From Pseudomonas sp. (GTDB lineage Bacteria > Pseudomonadota > Gammaproteobacteria > Pseudomonadales > Pseudomonadaceae): a stretch of DNA of 64,000 nucleotides. The notes under the pieces were generated by a model. The model saw only the letters and a program-made list of their open reading frames with translations. It did no database searches and was not told the origin of the DNA. Each line of letters starts with the position of its first letter. Position 1 is the first letter of the stretch. Both the position numbers and the translations under genes were made by a program. Shown here in pieces: positions 13,591 to 22,269 of this stretch. The stretch is taken from contig VMRT01000007.1 of NCBI GenBank assembly GCA_007713455.1, positions 62,001 through 126,000 on the forward strand. The letters are read 5' to 3'.

Positions 13591-15796
13591 TCGTCCGGTT
13601 CTGACCATGCCAGGGGAAACCCTGATGCCCAGCGACGCCGATGTAGACGCCCTGGTGCGAGCCGAGCATGGCAACCCGTTTTCCATTCTCGGGCCGCATC
13701 CTGATGGCGAGGGAATCGTGATTCGCGCCTACCTGCCCAATGCCCTGGGTGCCGAAGTGCTCGATCGCGATGAGCAACTGCTTGCCGTGATGGAGCAGGG
13801 GCAGGTGCCCGGATTCTTCTTTATCCGCCTGCCACATCAGCAACCCTACCTGCTGAAGATTCGCTGGGCCGGCGGCGAGCAGATTACCGAAGACCCCTAC
13901 AGCTTCGGTCCGCAACTGGGCGAGCTGGACATGCACTTGTTTTCCGAAGGCAATCACCGGCAGATCGGCCGGGTATTCGGCTCGCAGGTGCTGGAAGTGG
14001 ACGGTGTGCAGGGCGTGCGCTTCGCCGTGTGGGCGCCCAACGCGCGCCGAGTGTCGATAGTCGGCAGCTTCAATGGCTGGGACGGTCGCCGTCATCCGAT
14101 GCGGCTGCGCTTTCCGTCCGGCGTGTGGGAGTTGTTCATCCCTCGCCTGCAGCCGGGCGATACCTACAAGTACGAGATTCTCGGACCGAACGGCATCCTG
14201 CCGCTCAAGGCCGACCCGATCGCCCTGGCAACCGAGCACCCGCCGGGCACCGCTTCGGTCATAGCCCGGCCGCTGGACTACCAGTGGAAGGACCATGGCT
14301 GGTTGCAGCAGCGCGCCGCGCGCCAGTCGGTCAAGGCGCCGATGAGCATCTACGAGCTGCATGCGGGCTCCTGGCGACGTGACGGTGGTGACGATGGCCG
14401 CCTGTACGACTGGCACGAACTGGCCGAGCGCCTGATCCCCTACGTAGTGGACATGGGTTTCACCCACATCGAGCTGATGCCGATCATGGAGCATCCCTTC
14501 GGTGGCTCATGGGGCTACCAGCTGCTCTCGCAGTTCGCGCCAAGCGCGCGCTACGGCAACGCCCATGATTTCGCCGAGTTCGTCGACGCCTGCCATAACG
14601 CCGGCATCGGTGTGATCCTCGACTGGGTGCCGGCGCACTTTCCCACCGACGCCCATGGCCTGGGCGAATTCGACGGCACCGCGCTGTACGAATACGCGCA
14701 CCCGTTCGAAGGCTTCCATCAGGACTGGGATACCTACATCTACAACCTTGGCCGCACCGAGGTGCACGGTTTCATGCTCGCTTCGGCGCTGCACTGGCTG
14801 CGCGAATTCCACGTCGACGCCCTGCGTGTCGATGCGGTGGCGTCGATGCTCTATCGCGACTATTCGCGCAAGGACGGCGAGTGGATTCCGAACCGCCACG
14901 GCGGGCGTGAAAACCTTGAGGCGATCGACTTCCTCCGCCATCTGAACGACGTGGTGGCTACGGAAACCCCTGGCGCGCTGGTGATCGCCGAGGAATCGAC
15001 AGCCTTTCCGGGGGTCAGCAAGCCCACCAGCGAAGGTGGCCTCGGCTTCTCCTACAAATGGAACATGGGCTGGATGCACGACTCGCTGAAGTACATCCAG
15101 GAAGACCCGATCAATCGGCAGTACCACCACGACAAGATGACCTTCAGCATGGTCTACGCCTATTCCGAGCACTTCGTCCTGCCGATTTCCCACGACGAAG
15201 TGGTCCACGGCAAAGGCTCGTTGGTCGACAAGATGCCCGGGGATCGCTGGCAGAAGTTCGCCAACCTGCGCGCCTACTTGTCGTTCATGTGGACGCACCC
15301 GGGCAAGAAGCTGCTGTTCATGGGCAGCGAGTTCGGCCAGTGGCGCGAGTGGAACCATGACCGCGAGCTGGACTGGCATCTGCTTGAAGAGGCCGATCAC
15401 CGTGGCGTGCAGAACCTGGTGCGCGATTTGAACCGGCTGTACAGCCAGGAGCCGGCGTTGCACGAACTGGACAGCGACCCGCAGGGCTTTCAGTGGCTGA
15501 TCGGCGATGATCGCGCCAACAGCGTGTTCGCCTGGCTGCGCAAGAGCTCGACCGGGCATCCGCTGCTGGTGGTTGCCAACTTCACGCCGGTGGTACGTGA
15601 GGCCTACCGCATCGGCGTTCCGGTGGACGCCAAGTGGCTGGAGGTCTTCAACAGCGACGCGGCCTGCTACGGCGGCTCGAACACCGGCAACGGCGGCGGC
15701 ATGCTCGCCGAGCCGATCGAGAGCCACGGCGAGAAGGTCTCGCTGTCACTGACCCTGCCGCCGCTCGGCGTGCTGGTACTGCGGCCGCAGGTGTAA
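13583..15796 (+). CDS. glgB: 1,4-alpha-glucan branching enzyme
   Basis: GH13 branching enzyme of 737 residues that introduces alpha-1,6 branches into glucan. It has an N-terminal early-set domain ([16 protein letters not shown]), a CBM48 ([18 protein letters not shown]) and the catalytic barrel with Asp417 in [14 protein letters not shown], Glu470 in [11 protein letters not shown] and [12 protein letters not shown]. The start MTDRPVLT lies behind GGAGG and overlaps the treS stop by 8 bases (ATGACTGA), implying translational coupling. The frame is open upstream to 13292, but that part is a shadow of treS. A hairpin terminator follows. Confidence 0.97.
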
Positions 15797-15814
15797 GGCT
15801 GCCGCGCTGAAGAG

Positions 15815-15849
15815 CGCCGCTCGGGGCAACCTGAGCGGCGTTTTTCTTT
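15815..15849 (+). terminator. Rho-independent terminator after glgB
   Basis: An 11-base-pair stem (CGCCGCTCGGG / CCTGAGCGGCG, one G-U pair) with a GCAA tetraloop is followed by TTTTTCTTT, 18 bases after the glgB stop. Confidence 0.9.
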
Positions 15850-15933
15850 AGGGATGCGGCGCCGGGCAATCCGCTCTATGAGGGCTTGTGTGCTCTAATG
15901 CGGCGGCACCGCGATGGTCACGGTCAAGCACTC

Positions 15934-15996
15934 ACTGCGGGAGCGACCTTGGCGGAAGCGCTGCGGACTCCTACTCGCGGTCAAGACCGCTCCCAC
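15934..15996. repeat. Pair of inverted REP elements (BIME-like)
   Basis: GCGGGAGCGACCTTGGCGG and, in the opposite sense, TCGCGGTCAAGACCGCTCCC stand about 20 bases apart. The second contains the palindrome GCGGTCAAGACCGC. They lie between the glgB terminator and the ybhN end, the usual place for pseudomonad REP pairs. No gene is seen in 15797-16161. Confidence 0.75.
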
Positions 15997-16088
15997 GGAC
16001 GCCGCGGTCGAGCATGTCGTGGATTGAGCTGCTGACAGAACCGACCGGTGAGCAGTGCCACCGTGGCTCCGTTCAAGTATCCGCCTTT

Positions 16089-16113
16089 GTAGCAGCGGGC
16101 CCTGGCCGCGAAC
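16089..16113. repeat. Single REP-like element
   Basis: TGTAGCAGCGGGCCCTGGCC followed by GCGAACG is a diverged copy of the same REP family, about 50 bases before the ybhN stop. Confidence 0.5.
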
Positions 16114-16161
16114 GGAGCACATCTCGAATCGCGGTCTTCCGGAGATCGCTCTCGCTGACCT

Positions 16162-17169
16162 TCAGCTCGTTTCCTGAGAGACAGTCTGCTGGTCGCCGGC
16201 CTGGTTGCTGCTGCGCAGCTTCTTCGCCCGGGCTTCGAGCACCACATAGACGAGGGTGGCGAACAGCAGGGGGATCAGGAAGTAGATGACCCGGTAGCCG
16301 ATCAGACCGCCGACGATGGCGCCTTTGCTCATCTCGTCGGCGAGCATTGCCACGAATACCGCCTCGATGACGCCGAGCCCAGCCGGGATGTGTGTGACCA
16401 CGCCGGCGATGCTGCTGATCATCAGGATACCCAGCACTTCGGGATAGGCGGCCTTCTGGGAAAGCATGAAGTACACCACCAGCGCCATCAGCGACCAGTT
16501 GGCGGCGCCCAGCACCAGCTGGATCAGAGCCAGGCGCAGCGAAGGCAGTTGAATCTCGTGGCCGCGAATGGTCCATGAGCGACGCTTGGAGAAGCCGCAC
16601 AGCCACAGATACACCACACACGCCACCAGCAGGCCGACGCCAAGCACCCGCAGGGCGGTGAAGCCGATTTCCCAGCTGGCCGGCGGCTGAATCCAGCCCA
16701 TGGCGAAGATCATTCCGGCCAGCCACATGTAGCCCAGCCAGTTGGTGAGGATGCTCATGGTGAACACCCGGGTGATCTGCGAGGGTTTCAGCCCCAGGCG
16801 CGAGTACAGACGGAAACGCAGGGCGATGCCGCCGACCCAGGCGCTCAGGTTGAGGTTGAAGGCGTAGCAGACGAAGGTCACCGGCAGGATCTGTCGGATC
16901 GGCAGGTCATGCCGTGCGTAGGCTTTGCCCAGCACATCGAAGAAGCAGTACACGAGGTAGCTGCCAAAAGCGGCAGCGCCAGCCATCCACAGCGTCTGCG
17001 CCTGGTAGTTGCGCAGGGTCTTGTAGACCTCACCCCAATCGAGGTTGCGCGCTAGACCGACTAGCAGGCCGACAACAAGTGCGAAGAACACATAGGTGAG
17101 GATCTTCTTGATCAGCGGCCAGCGTCGGCGCCAGCCGCTCTTTGCCTCGGCCTGGTTGGTCTGGCTCAT
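16162..17169 (-). CDS. ybhN: YbhN/UPF0104 family integral membrane protein (LPG-synthase-TM type)
   Basis: Polytopic inner-membrane protein of 335 residues with about eight hydrophobic segments (for example ILTYVFFALVVGLLVGLA, SLMALVVYFML, IIYFLIPLLFATLVYVVLE-like tail). The family motif region LSAWVGGIALRFRLYSRLGL and the conserved THIPAGLGVIEAVFVAML are present. It resembles the membrane half of lysylphosphatidylglycerol synthase but lacks the catalytic GNAT domain. The start MSQTNQAEAKSG overlaps the clsB stop by four bases; an upstream extension to 17328 is a shadow of clsB. As in E. coli ybhP-clsB-ybhN, it may act in phospholipid handling; the exact function is unproven. Confidence 0.88.
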   Translation of the reverse strand: MSQTNQAEAKSGWRRRWPLIKKILTYVFFALVVGLLVGLARNLDWGEVYKTLRNYQAQTLWMAGAAAFGSYLVYCFFDVLGKAYARHDLPIRQILPVTFVCYAFNLNLSAWVGGIALRFRLYSRLGLKPSQITRVFTMSILTNWLGYMWLAGMIFAMGWIQPPASWEIGFTALRVLGVGLLVACVVYLWLCGFSKRRSWTIRGHEIQLPSLRLALIQLVLGAANWSLMALVVYFMLSQKAAYPEVLGILMISSIAGVVTHIPAGLGVIEAVFVAMLADEMSKGAIVGGLIGYRVIYFLIPLLFATLVYVVLEARAKKLRSSNQAGDQQTVSQETS

Positions 17170-18410
17170 TGGTGGTCTCGCTGCAGGGGAGAAGGCACGG
17201 GATCGAGTGGGCGGGTGGTGTCCGGTTCGATCAGCTCCAGGCGTGGCTTGTGCTCGGGGAACAGGCTGACCAGCCCCGGGAAGTGCCGCAGGAAGTGGAA
17301 GATCAGGAAGGCCAGCGGCGCACGCCACCAGAAACCGCGGACGATCCGCTCCAGCGGAATACGCCGGCAGTCGGTCTGCAGCAGGTGATCGAGGCGCTCG
17401 TGCAGGTGGCGGTTGAACACATGATCACGAATGATCAGGTTGGCCTCCAGATTGAGCGACAGGCTCAGCGGATCGAGGTTGCTCGAGCCGACTGTGGACC
17501 ACTCGTAGTCGGCCAGCGCGACCTTGCCATGCAGCGGGCGGCGGCAGTACTCGTGGATCTCCACGCCGTCGCGCATCAGGTAGTTGTAGAGCATGCGCGC
17601 GCCGAACTTGGCGATGGGCATGTCCGGCTCGCCCTGAAGGATCAGCCGCACCCGCACTCCGCGCCGCGCGGCGTTGCGGATTTCCCGCAATACACGATAA
17701 CCGGGGAAGAAATAGGCGTTTGCAATCAACAACCTGGAGCGAGCATCTCGAATCGCTTGCAGGTAGTGCTGCTCGATGTCGTTGCGGTGCTGGTCGTTGT
17801 CGCGGATGACGAACAACGCCCGCGCCTCGCCACGGCTGACGCCACCGTAACCCGGCGTCTGATGACGCATGCGCCGCCGCCACCAGCGATGGGTCGGCTT
17901 GTCCGGTGCGATCTGCGCCAGTGCGAAGTGGTGGATATCACGCACCACGGGACCTTCCACCTGCAGGGCATAGTCCTGCTTGGCGGCCGGCCCGAAGTCA
18001 CCCAGGTGATCGGCGGAGAAGTTGATGCCGCCGATAAAGGCGACCTCGCCATCGACCACGACGATCTTGCGATGCATGCGCCGGAACACGTTGAGCCGGC
18101 GGCCGAGTAGGCGCTTGCCGGGATCGAACATGTGAATACGCACGCCGACGCGGGTCATGGCGGTGACGAAATCACCGCACAGGTCCGCCGAGCCGTAGCC
18201 GTCCACGGTCACATCGACGCTGGCGCCGTTTTCCGCGGCGGCGATCAGCGCTTTCTGCAGCTCCGCGCCTACTTTGTCCTGGAACAGGATGAAGGTTTCC
18301 AGCAGCACTTCTTTCTTGGCCTGGGCGATGACCTCGAACACTCGAGGAAAGAACTCTTCGCCGTTTTCCAGTAACTGAAGGCGATTCCCGTCTCTCCAGT
18401 GGTAACTCAT
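17166..18410 (-). CDS. clsB: Cardiolipin synthase B
   Basis: Phospholipase-D superfamily enzyme of 414 residues that makes cardiolipin at the inner membrane. Both HKD motifs are visible: MHRKIVVVDGEVAFIGGIN (about residue 113) and LHGKVALADYEWSTVGSSNLD (about residue 295). The N-terminus SYHWRDGNRLQLLENGEEFFP is typical of ClsB (YbhO). It overlaps ybhP upstream and ybhN downstream by four bases each (ATGA), so the genes are translated as one unit. Confidence 0.95.
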   Translation of the reverse strand: MSYHWRDGNRLQLLENGEEFFPRVFEVIAQAKKEVLLETFILFQDKVGAELQKALIAAAENGASVDVTVDGYGSADLCGDFVTAMTRVGVRIHMFDPGKRLLGRRLNVFRRMHRKIVVVDGEVAFIGGINFSADHLGDFGPAAKQDYALQVEGPVVRDIHHFALAQIAPDKPTHRWWRRRMRHQTPGYGGVSRGEARALFVIRDNDQHRNDIEQHYLQAIRDARSRLLIANAYFFPGYRVLREIRNAARRGVRVRLILQGEPDMPIAKFGARMLYNYLMRDGVEIHEYCRRPLHGKVALADYEWSTVGSSNLDPLSLSLNLEANLIIRDHVFNRHLHERLDHLLQTDCRRIPLERIVRGFWWRAPLAFLIFHFLRHFPGLVSLFPEHKPRLELIEPDTTRPLDPVPSPLQRDHQ

Positions 18411-19210
18411 AGATGTATCTCCACCGCTAGGGGCAGATGATCGGACAAGTGCGTCCAGGGTTTGTTACCGAGGATTCGCGCATCGTGGCTGCTGGCATTG
18501 CGCACATAGATGCGGTCCAGGCGCAGCATCGGCCAGCGTGCCGGGAAGGTTTTCGCCACCTGACCCTGGGAAACGGCGAAGACCTCATGCAGGCCAGCAC
18601 AGCGGTCCAGGGTCCTGGTGGCCTTGAGTCGCCAGTCGTTAAAGTCCCCGGCGACCACCACGGGCGCACCTTCGGGCAGCGAGTCGAGCAGGTTGCAGAG
18701 CAGTTCCAGCTGCTGCTGACGGTGCGACTCGCGCAGCCCAAGGTGTACGCAGATGGCGTGGAACTCATCGTGCCCCGGCACCTGCAGCACGCTATGCAGC
18801 AGCCCGCGGCGTTCCGGGCCGGCGATGGAGATGTCGAGATTTTCGTAGCGGGTGATCGGAAACTTCGACAGCACGGCATTGCCATGGTCGCCGTCCGGGT
18901 AAACCGCGTTGCGGCCGTAGGCGAAATCGGTCCAGATGCTGTCGGCCAGGAACTCGTACTGCGGCGTGGAGGGCCAGTTGTGAAAGCGCATTGCGTGCTT
19001 GTCGTGGGTCCCGAGAACTTCCTGCAGGAACACCACATCCGCCGAGACGCTGCGCACCGCTTCACGCAGCTCGGGGAGGATGAAGCGACGGTTGAGTGCG
19101 GTGAAGCCCTTGTGCGTATTGACCGTGAGAATGCGGACCGAATTGACCGCTGTCGCCATGTGGGCATCGAGGTCGGCGCTTTCGATCGGGTGATTTTTGT
19201 CCAGAGTCAA
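18407..19210 (-). CDS. ybhP: Endonuclease/exonuclease/phosphatase family protein, YbhP-like
   Basis: Protein of 267 residues of the EEP fold. Landmarks are LTVNTHKGFT, the metal-binding glutamate in VVFLQEVLG, YGRNAVYPDGDHGNAVLSKFP, VVVAGDFNDWR and the C-terminal HLSDHLPLAVEI. The first codon appears to be TTG, overlapping the preceding stop (TTGA); an ATG 17 codons later (MATAVNS) is possible. The substrate may be a phosphoester released during lipid metabolism, judged only from its partnership with clsB. Confidence 0.88.
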   Translation of the reverse strand: MTLDKNHPIESADLDAHMATAVNSVRILTVNTHKGFTALNRRFILPELREAVRSVSADVVFLQEVLGTHDKHAMRFHNWPSTPQYEFLADSIWTDFAYGRNAVYPDGDHGNAVLSKFPITRYENLDISIAGPERRGLLHSVLQVPGHDEFHAICVHLGLRESHRQQQLELLCNLLDSLPEGAPVVVAGDFNDWRLKATRTLDRCAGLHEVFAVSQGQVAKTFPARWPMLRLDRIYVRNASSHDARILGNKPWTHLSDHLPLAVEIHL

Positions 19211-20124
19211 ACCATTGCTCCTTCCAGTTGGCCAGGCGTGGCCTGCAGGTGTTCATCCAGGCCGAGCCGGCGCAGCAGTTGCCGCGCGTCATAGGGCGCG
19301 CGAACCTTCACGTCGTTGTCGAAATAGCAGTACACCGCGCGGGATTTGCGCGCCCGCGGCTTGCGAGGGCTGGTCAGTCGCGCGTCATCGGGCTGGTCGC
19401 CGTCGCTCCAGCGCTGGATGCGTTGACACCAGTGGTCCAGCGCGGCATCGGTGTAACCGCTGGTATAGAGCTCTTCCGCGCCATGCAGGCGGATGTAGAC
19501 GAAGTCGCTGGTGAGGTCTTCTAGGTGCGGCCACTTGCCGGCGGTGTCGGCCACCACCAGCGCGACCCGGTACTTGCGCAGCAGGTCGATGAATTCGGGC
19601 TCGGCGAAACTGGCGTTGCGGATTTCCACCGCGTGCCGCATCGGCCGCTTGCGGTCGATGGACAGGTAGCTGCGCCCCTCCATGCGGGGCTCGCATCCTT
19701 TGGCGATGGCCAGCGCGGCTTCGGTGTCGTGGGGCAGCTGGCGAAGGAAAGTCTCGAACAGTTCCGCATCGAATTTGAACGAAGGCGGGAACTGCCAGAG
19801 GATCGGCCCGAGTTTTTCCTTGAGCTGGAAGATTCCCGAAGCGAAGAAGTTGGCGATCGGTTTCTCCACGTCGTTAAGACGGCGTACGTGGGTGATGTAG
19901 CGCGGCCCCTTGATGCTGAAAACGAAGCCCTTTGGCGTATCGGCGTACCAGTCGGCATAGCGCTCCGGGGTCTGCAGCGAATAGAACGAGCCATTGATCT
20001 CGATGCTGCTCACCGCGCGCGAGGCGAACTGCAGTTCCTTCTTCTGCGTCAGCCCCTTGGGGTAGAAATCGCCACGCCAGGGCGCGTAACGCCAGCCGGA
20101 TATGCCGATATGAATGTTCGTCAT
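19207..20124 (-). CDS. DUF72 family protein (YecE-like)
   Basis: Protein of 305 residues with the TIM-barrel DUF72 fold. Signatures include IHIGISGWRYAPWRGDFYP, SSIEINGSFY, GFVFSIKGPRYITH, LGPILWQFPPSF, AVEIRNASF and VYIRLHGAEELY. A C-terminal extension carries RKPRARKSRAVYCYFDND. The biochemical role of DUF72 is unknown. It heads the four-gene run DUF72-ybhP-clsB-ybhN with 4-base overlaps throughout. Confidence 0.9.
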   Translation of the reverse strand: MTNIHIGISGWRYAPWRGDFYPKGLTQKKELQFASRAVSSIEINGSFYSLQTPERYADWYADTPKGFVFSIKGPRYITHVRRLNDVEKPIANFFASGIFQLKEKLGPILWQFPPSFKFDAELFETFLRQLPHDTEAALAIAKGCEPRMEGRSYLSIDRKRPMRHAVEIRNASFAEPEFIDLLRKYRVALVVADTAGKWPHLEDLTSDFVYIRLHGAEELYTSGYTDAALDHWCQRIQRWSDGDQPDDARLTSPRKPRARKSRAVYCYFDNDVKVRAPYDARQLLRRLGLDEHLQATPGQLEGAMV

Positions 20125-20133
20125 GGGCCGGCC

Positions 20134-20232
20134 CTACCGTGCAATCAGGACAGACGAGGCGCTTGCCGGATTACTGGCAGCGGTAGCTGCTACGCAGGGC
20201 GTTTCACCGGTGATGAGGTTGACCGCTTTCAT
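20134..20232 (-). CDS. Possible 32-residue leader peptide upstream of the DUF72 operon
   Basis: A very short frame, MKAVNLITGETPCVAATAAS to a C-terminus ASSVLIAR, preceded by GGAGTGGTT directly before the ATG. It ends 10 bases before the DUF72 start, so it could be a leader that couples translation, or chance. No homologue is recognised. The rest of the 268-base spacer to the LysR gene shows no clear signal. Confidence 0.3.
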   Translation of the reverse strand: MKAVNLITGETPCVAATAASNPASASSVLIAR

Positions 20233-20392
20233 AACCACTCCAATTCGCCCAGACAGGTGCGCAATCGCCGATGCGCACATCTGTTCCGACTTTTGCGCGC
20301 AGTAGCGGTTCACCTTTTCTATCGCGGTGGTGGCTGTTTTAGCGTGCGGCCTGCGCTCTGGACCGCGGTCTTGCGGCTGAAATGGAGCGGAT

Positions 20393-21313
20393 TCAGCCCG
20401 ACGACAGGCTCCACGGCAGGTCAGCGGAAAAGGCGTCGACCAGATAATCGATCATCACCCGAACCTTGGCCGGAGGACGTCGGTCGGGCGGGTAGATCAC
20501 GTGAATTCCACCAAGCTCGACGCACGGCTGATCCAGCTCGAGGGCGACCAGTTCACCGCTGCGCAACGCCTTGGCGACAATGAATTGCGGCTGGTAGATC
20601 ACGCCCTGTCCACCGACCGCGGCGGCCACCAGGGCTTCCCCATTGTTGGCGACCAGGTCGCCGTTGACTGCGATCCGCACCTCGGCATTGCGACCGAACG
20701 GCCAGACCTTGCCCGCGGCGAGGCTCGCCAGGCTGTAGCCGAGACAGTTGTGCTGCCCCAGGTCGGCGACGCTGCGCGGCACGCCTCGCTCATCCAGATA
20801 GCGCGGCGCGGCACAGACCAACAATGGGGAATCGGCAAGCTGGCGGGCCTGCATGGGACTGTCCTGCAGCCTGCCAATGCGAACGGCCATGTCCCAGCCG
20901 CCATCGATCAGGTCGATCCGGCTGTCGGTCAGGCCGAGTTCCACTTTCACCGCGGGATGGCGACGGCTGAACTCCGGAATGAGCGGGGCGATAAATTGCG
21001 TGCCGAACGTCAGCGGCACATTCATGCGCAACAGCCCGGTGGCCTCGATCCGCTGCGACGCAACGCTGGCCTCGGCTTCCTCTATCTCCGGGAGGATGCG
21101 CTGGCAGGCCTCCAGATAGTTGCTGCCGGCCTCGGTCAGGCTCAGGCGGCGGGTGCTGCGGTGGAACAACTTGACCCCGAGACGGGCCTCCAGCGCATCG
21201 ACATGTTTGCTGGCCATCGCTGGCGACATTTCCAGATGGCGCGCCGCCGCCGAGAGGCTGCCAGCCGTGGCAGCGCGGGCGAATACGCGCATGCCAGTGA
21301 TTCTGTCGAGCAT
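20393..21313 (-). CDS. LysR-family transcriptional regulator
   Basis: Regulator of 306 residues. The N-terminal helix-turn-helix is MRVFARAATAGSLSAAARHLEM-like with KHVDALEARLGVKLFHRSTRR; the effector-binding domain starts near residue 90 (GLLRMNVPLTFGTQFIAPLIP). It belongs to the broad CrgA/DsdC-like group that often controls a divergent oxidoreductase gene. It is transcribed away from a ring-cleavage dioxygenase gene with about 100 bases between starts, so that gene and the cytochrome fusion after it are the likely targets. The effector is unknown. Confidence 0.9.
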   Translation of the reverse strand: MLDRITGMRVFARAATAGSLSAAARHLEMSPAMASKHVDALEARLGVKLFHRSTRRLSLTEAGSNYLEACQRILPEIEEAEASVASQRIEATGLLRMNVPLTFGTQFIAPLIPEFSRRHPAVKVELGLTDSRIDLIDGGWDMAVRIGRLQDSPMQARQLADSPLLVCAAPRYLDERGVPRSVADLGQHNCLGYSLASLAAGKVWPFGRNAEVRIAVNGDLVANNGEALVAAAVGGQGVIYQPQFIVAKALRSGELVALELDQPCVELGGIHVIYPPDRRPPAKVRVMIDYLVDAFSADLPWSLSSG

Positions 21314-21323
21314 CGCAGCTCCT

Positions 21324-21374
21324 ACTAGTGGTTAAAACTGTCTGTGCTTTTTAGCGGGTTCTCTCACTAGTGAG
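21324..21374. promoter_or_regulatory. Paired ACTAGT operator candidate between the LysR and dioxygenase genes
   Basis: ACTAGT occurs at 21324-21329 and again inside the perfect 12-base palindrome CTCACTAGTGAG at 21363-21374. The centres are 42 bases apart, four helical turns, a spacing suited to a LysR tetramer. The first copy is also in a partial palindrome (CTACTAGTGG). Assignment to this LysR protein is inferred. Confidence 0.5.
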
Positions 21375-21412
21375 TGTAGGTCATGCTTTGTCGCACGTCC
21401 TTCAGGAGCCCG

Positions 21413-22240
21413 ATGATGATTGCCAGTGATCCTGCTACCGATCGAACCATGCCGACGCTGTTCGTGCCGCATGGCGCCGGGCCTTGCTTCTTCATGGAGT
21501 GGAACCCGCCGACCGCCTGGAACGCCATGGCTGATTTCCTCAGGGGCATCGCGGCGACACTGCCGGCGAAACCGACGGCCATCGTGCTGATTTCCGGGCA
21601 CTGGCTGCAGCCGACGTTCAGCGTCACCAGCGCTGCGCGGCCGGCATTGGTCTACGACTATCACGGCTTTCCGCCGCACACCTATGAGCTGCGCTATCCG
21701 GCTGCAGGTGAGCCGCGGCTGGCTGCGCGTATCGCCGGTCTGCTCGAAGACGCTTCGCTCGGTGGCCATGAGGACGCACAGCGCGGCTTCGACCACGGCA
21801 TGTTCATCCCGCTGAAGCTGATGTTTCCCGACGCGGATATCCCGGTGGTGCAGCTTTCGTTGCGCAGCGACCTCGACCCGCAGGCACATATCGAGGCCGG
21901 TCGTGCCTTGCAGGGCTTGCGCAAGGACGGGGTGCTGATCGTCGGCAGCGGCATGAGCTTTCACAACATGCGTGGCTACGGCGACCCGCGTTTCGCGCCG
22001 ATCTCCGACGAGTTCGATCGCTGGCTGAGCGCCGCGGTCGAATCTGCGCCCGGGCAACGCGATCTCGCGCTGCAACGCTGGGAACAGGCGCCGTCGGCAC
22101 GCCTCTGTCATCCGCCGCGCGCCGAGGAACATCTGCTTCCGCTGCTGGTGGCGGCCGGCGCGGGTGGCGACTCCATCGGACGCAAGGTCTTCAGTGACCG
22201 CGTCATGCACACCACGCTGTCCGCCTATCGCTTCGGCTGA
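21413..22240 (+). CDS. Class III extradiol ring-cleavage dioxygenase, DODA/YgiD type
   Basis: Non-haem iron(II) dioxygenase family protein of about 275 residues (LigB superfamily). Candidate metal and catalytic histidines are in TLFVPHGAGPCFFMEW, VLISGHW, GFDHGMFIPLKLMFP and SGMSFHNMRGY. The start at 21413 (or the next ATG at 21416) follows AGGAG; an upstream in-frame ATG at 21383 has no ribosome site. Close relatives include E. coli YgiD (DOPA dioxygenase activity), but many members have unknown substrates. It lies 29 bases before the DUF2218-cytochrome fusion and divergent from LysR. Confidence 0.87.
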   Translation: MMIASDPATDRTMPTLFVPHGAGPCFFMEWNPPTAWNAMADFLRGIAATLPAKPTAIVLISGHWLQPTFSVTSAARPALVYDYHGFPPHTYELRYPAAGEPRLAARIAGLLEDASLGGHEDAQRGFDHGMFIPLKLMFPDADIPVVQLSLRSDLDPQAHIEAGRALQGLRKDGVLIVGSGMSFHNMRGYGDPRFAPISDEFDRWLSAAVESAPGQRDLALQRWEQAPSARLCHPPRAEEHLLPLLVAAGAGGDSIGRKVFSDRVMHTTLSAYRFG

Positions 22241-22269
22241 CAGGGCAAATTTCTACAGGAGAACAAGCG

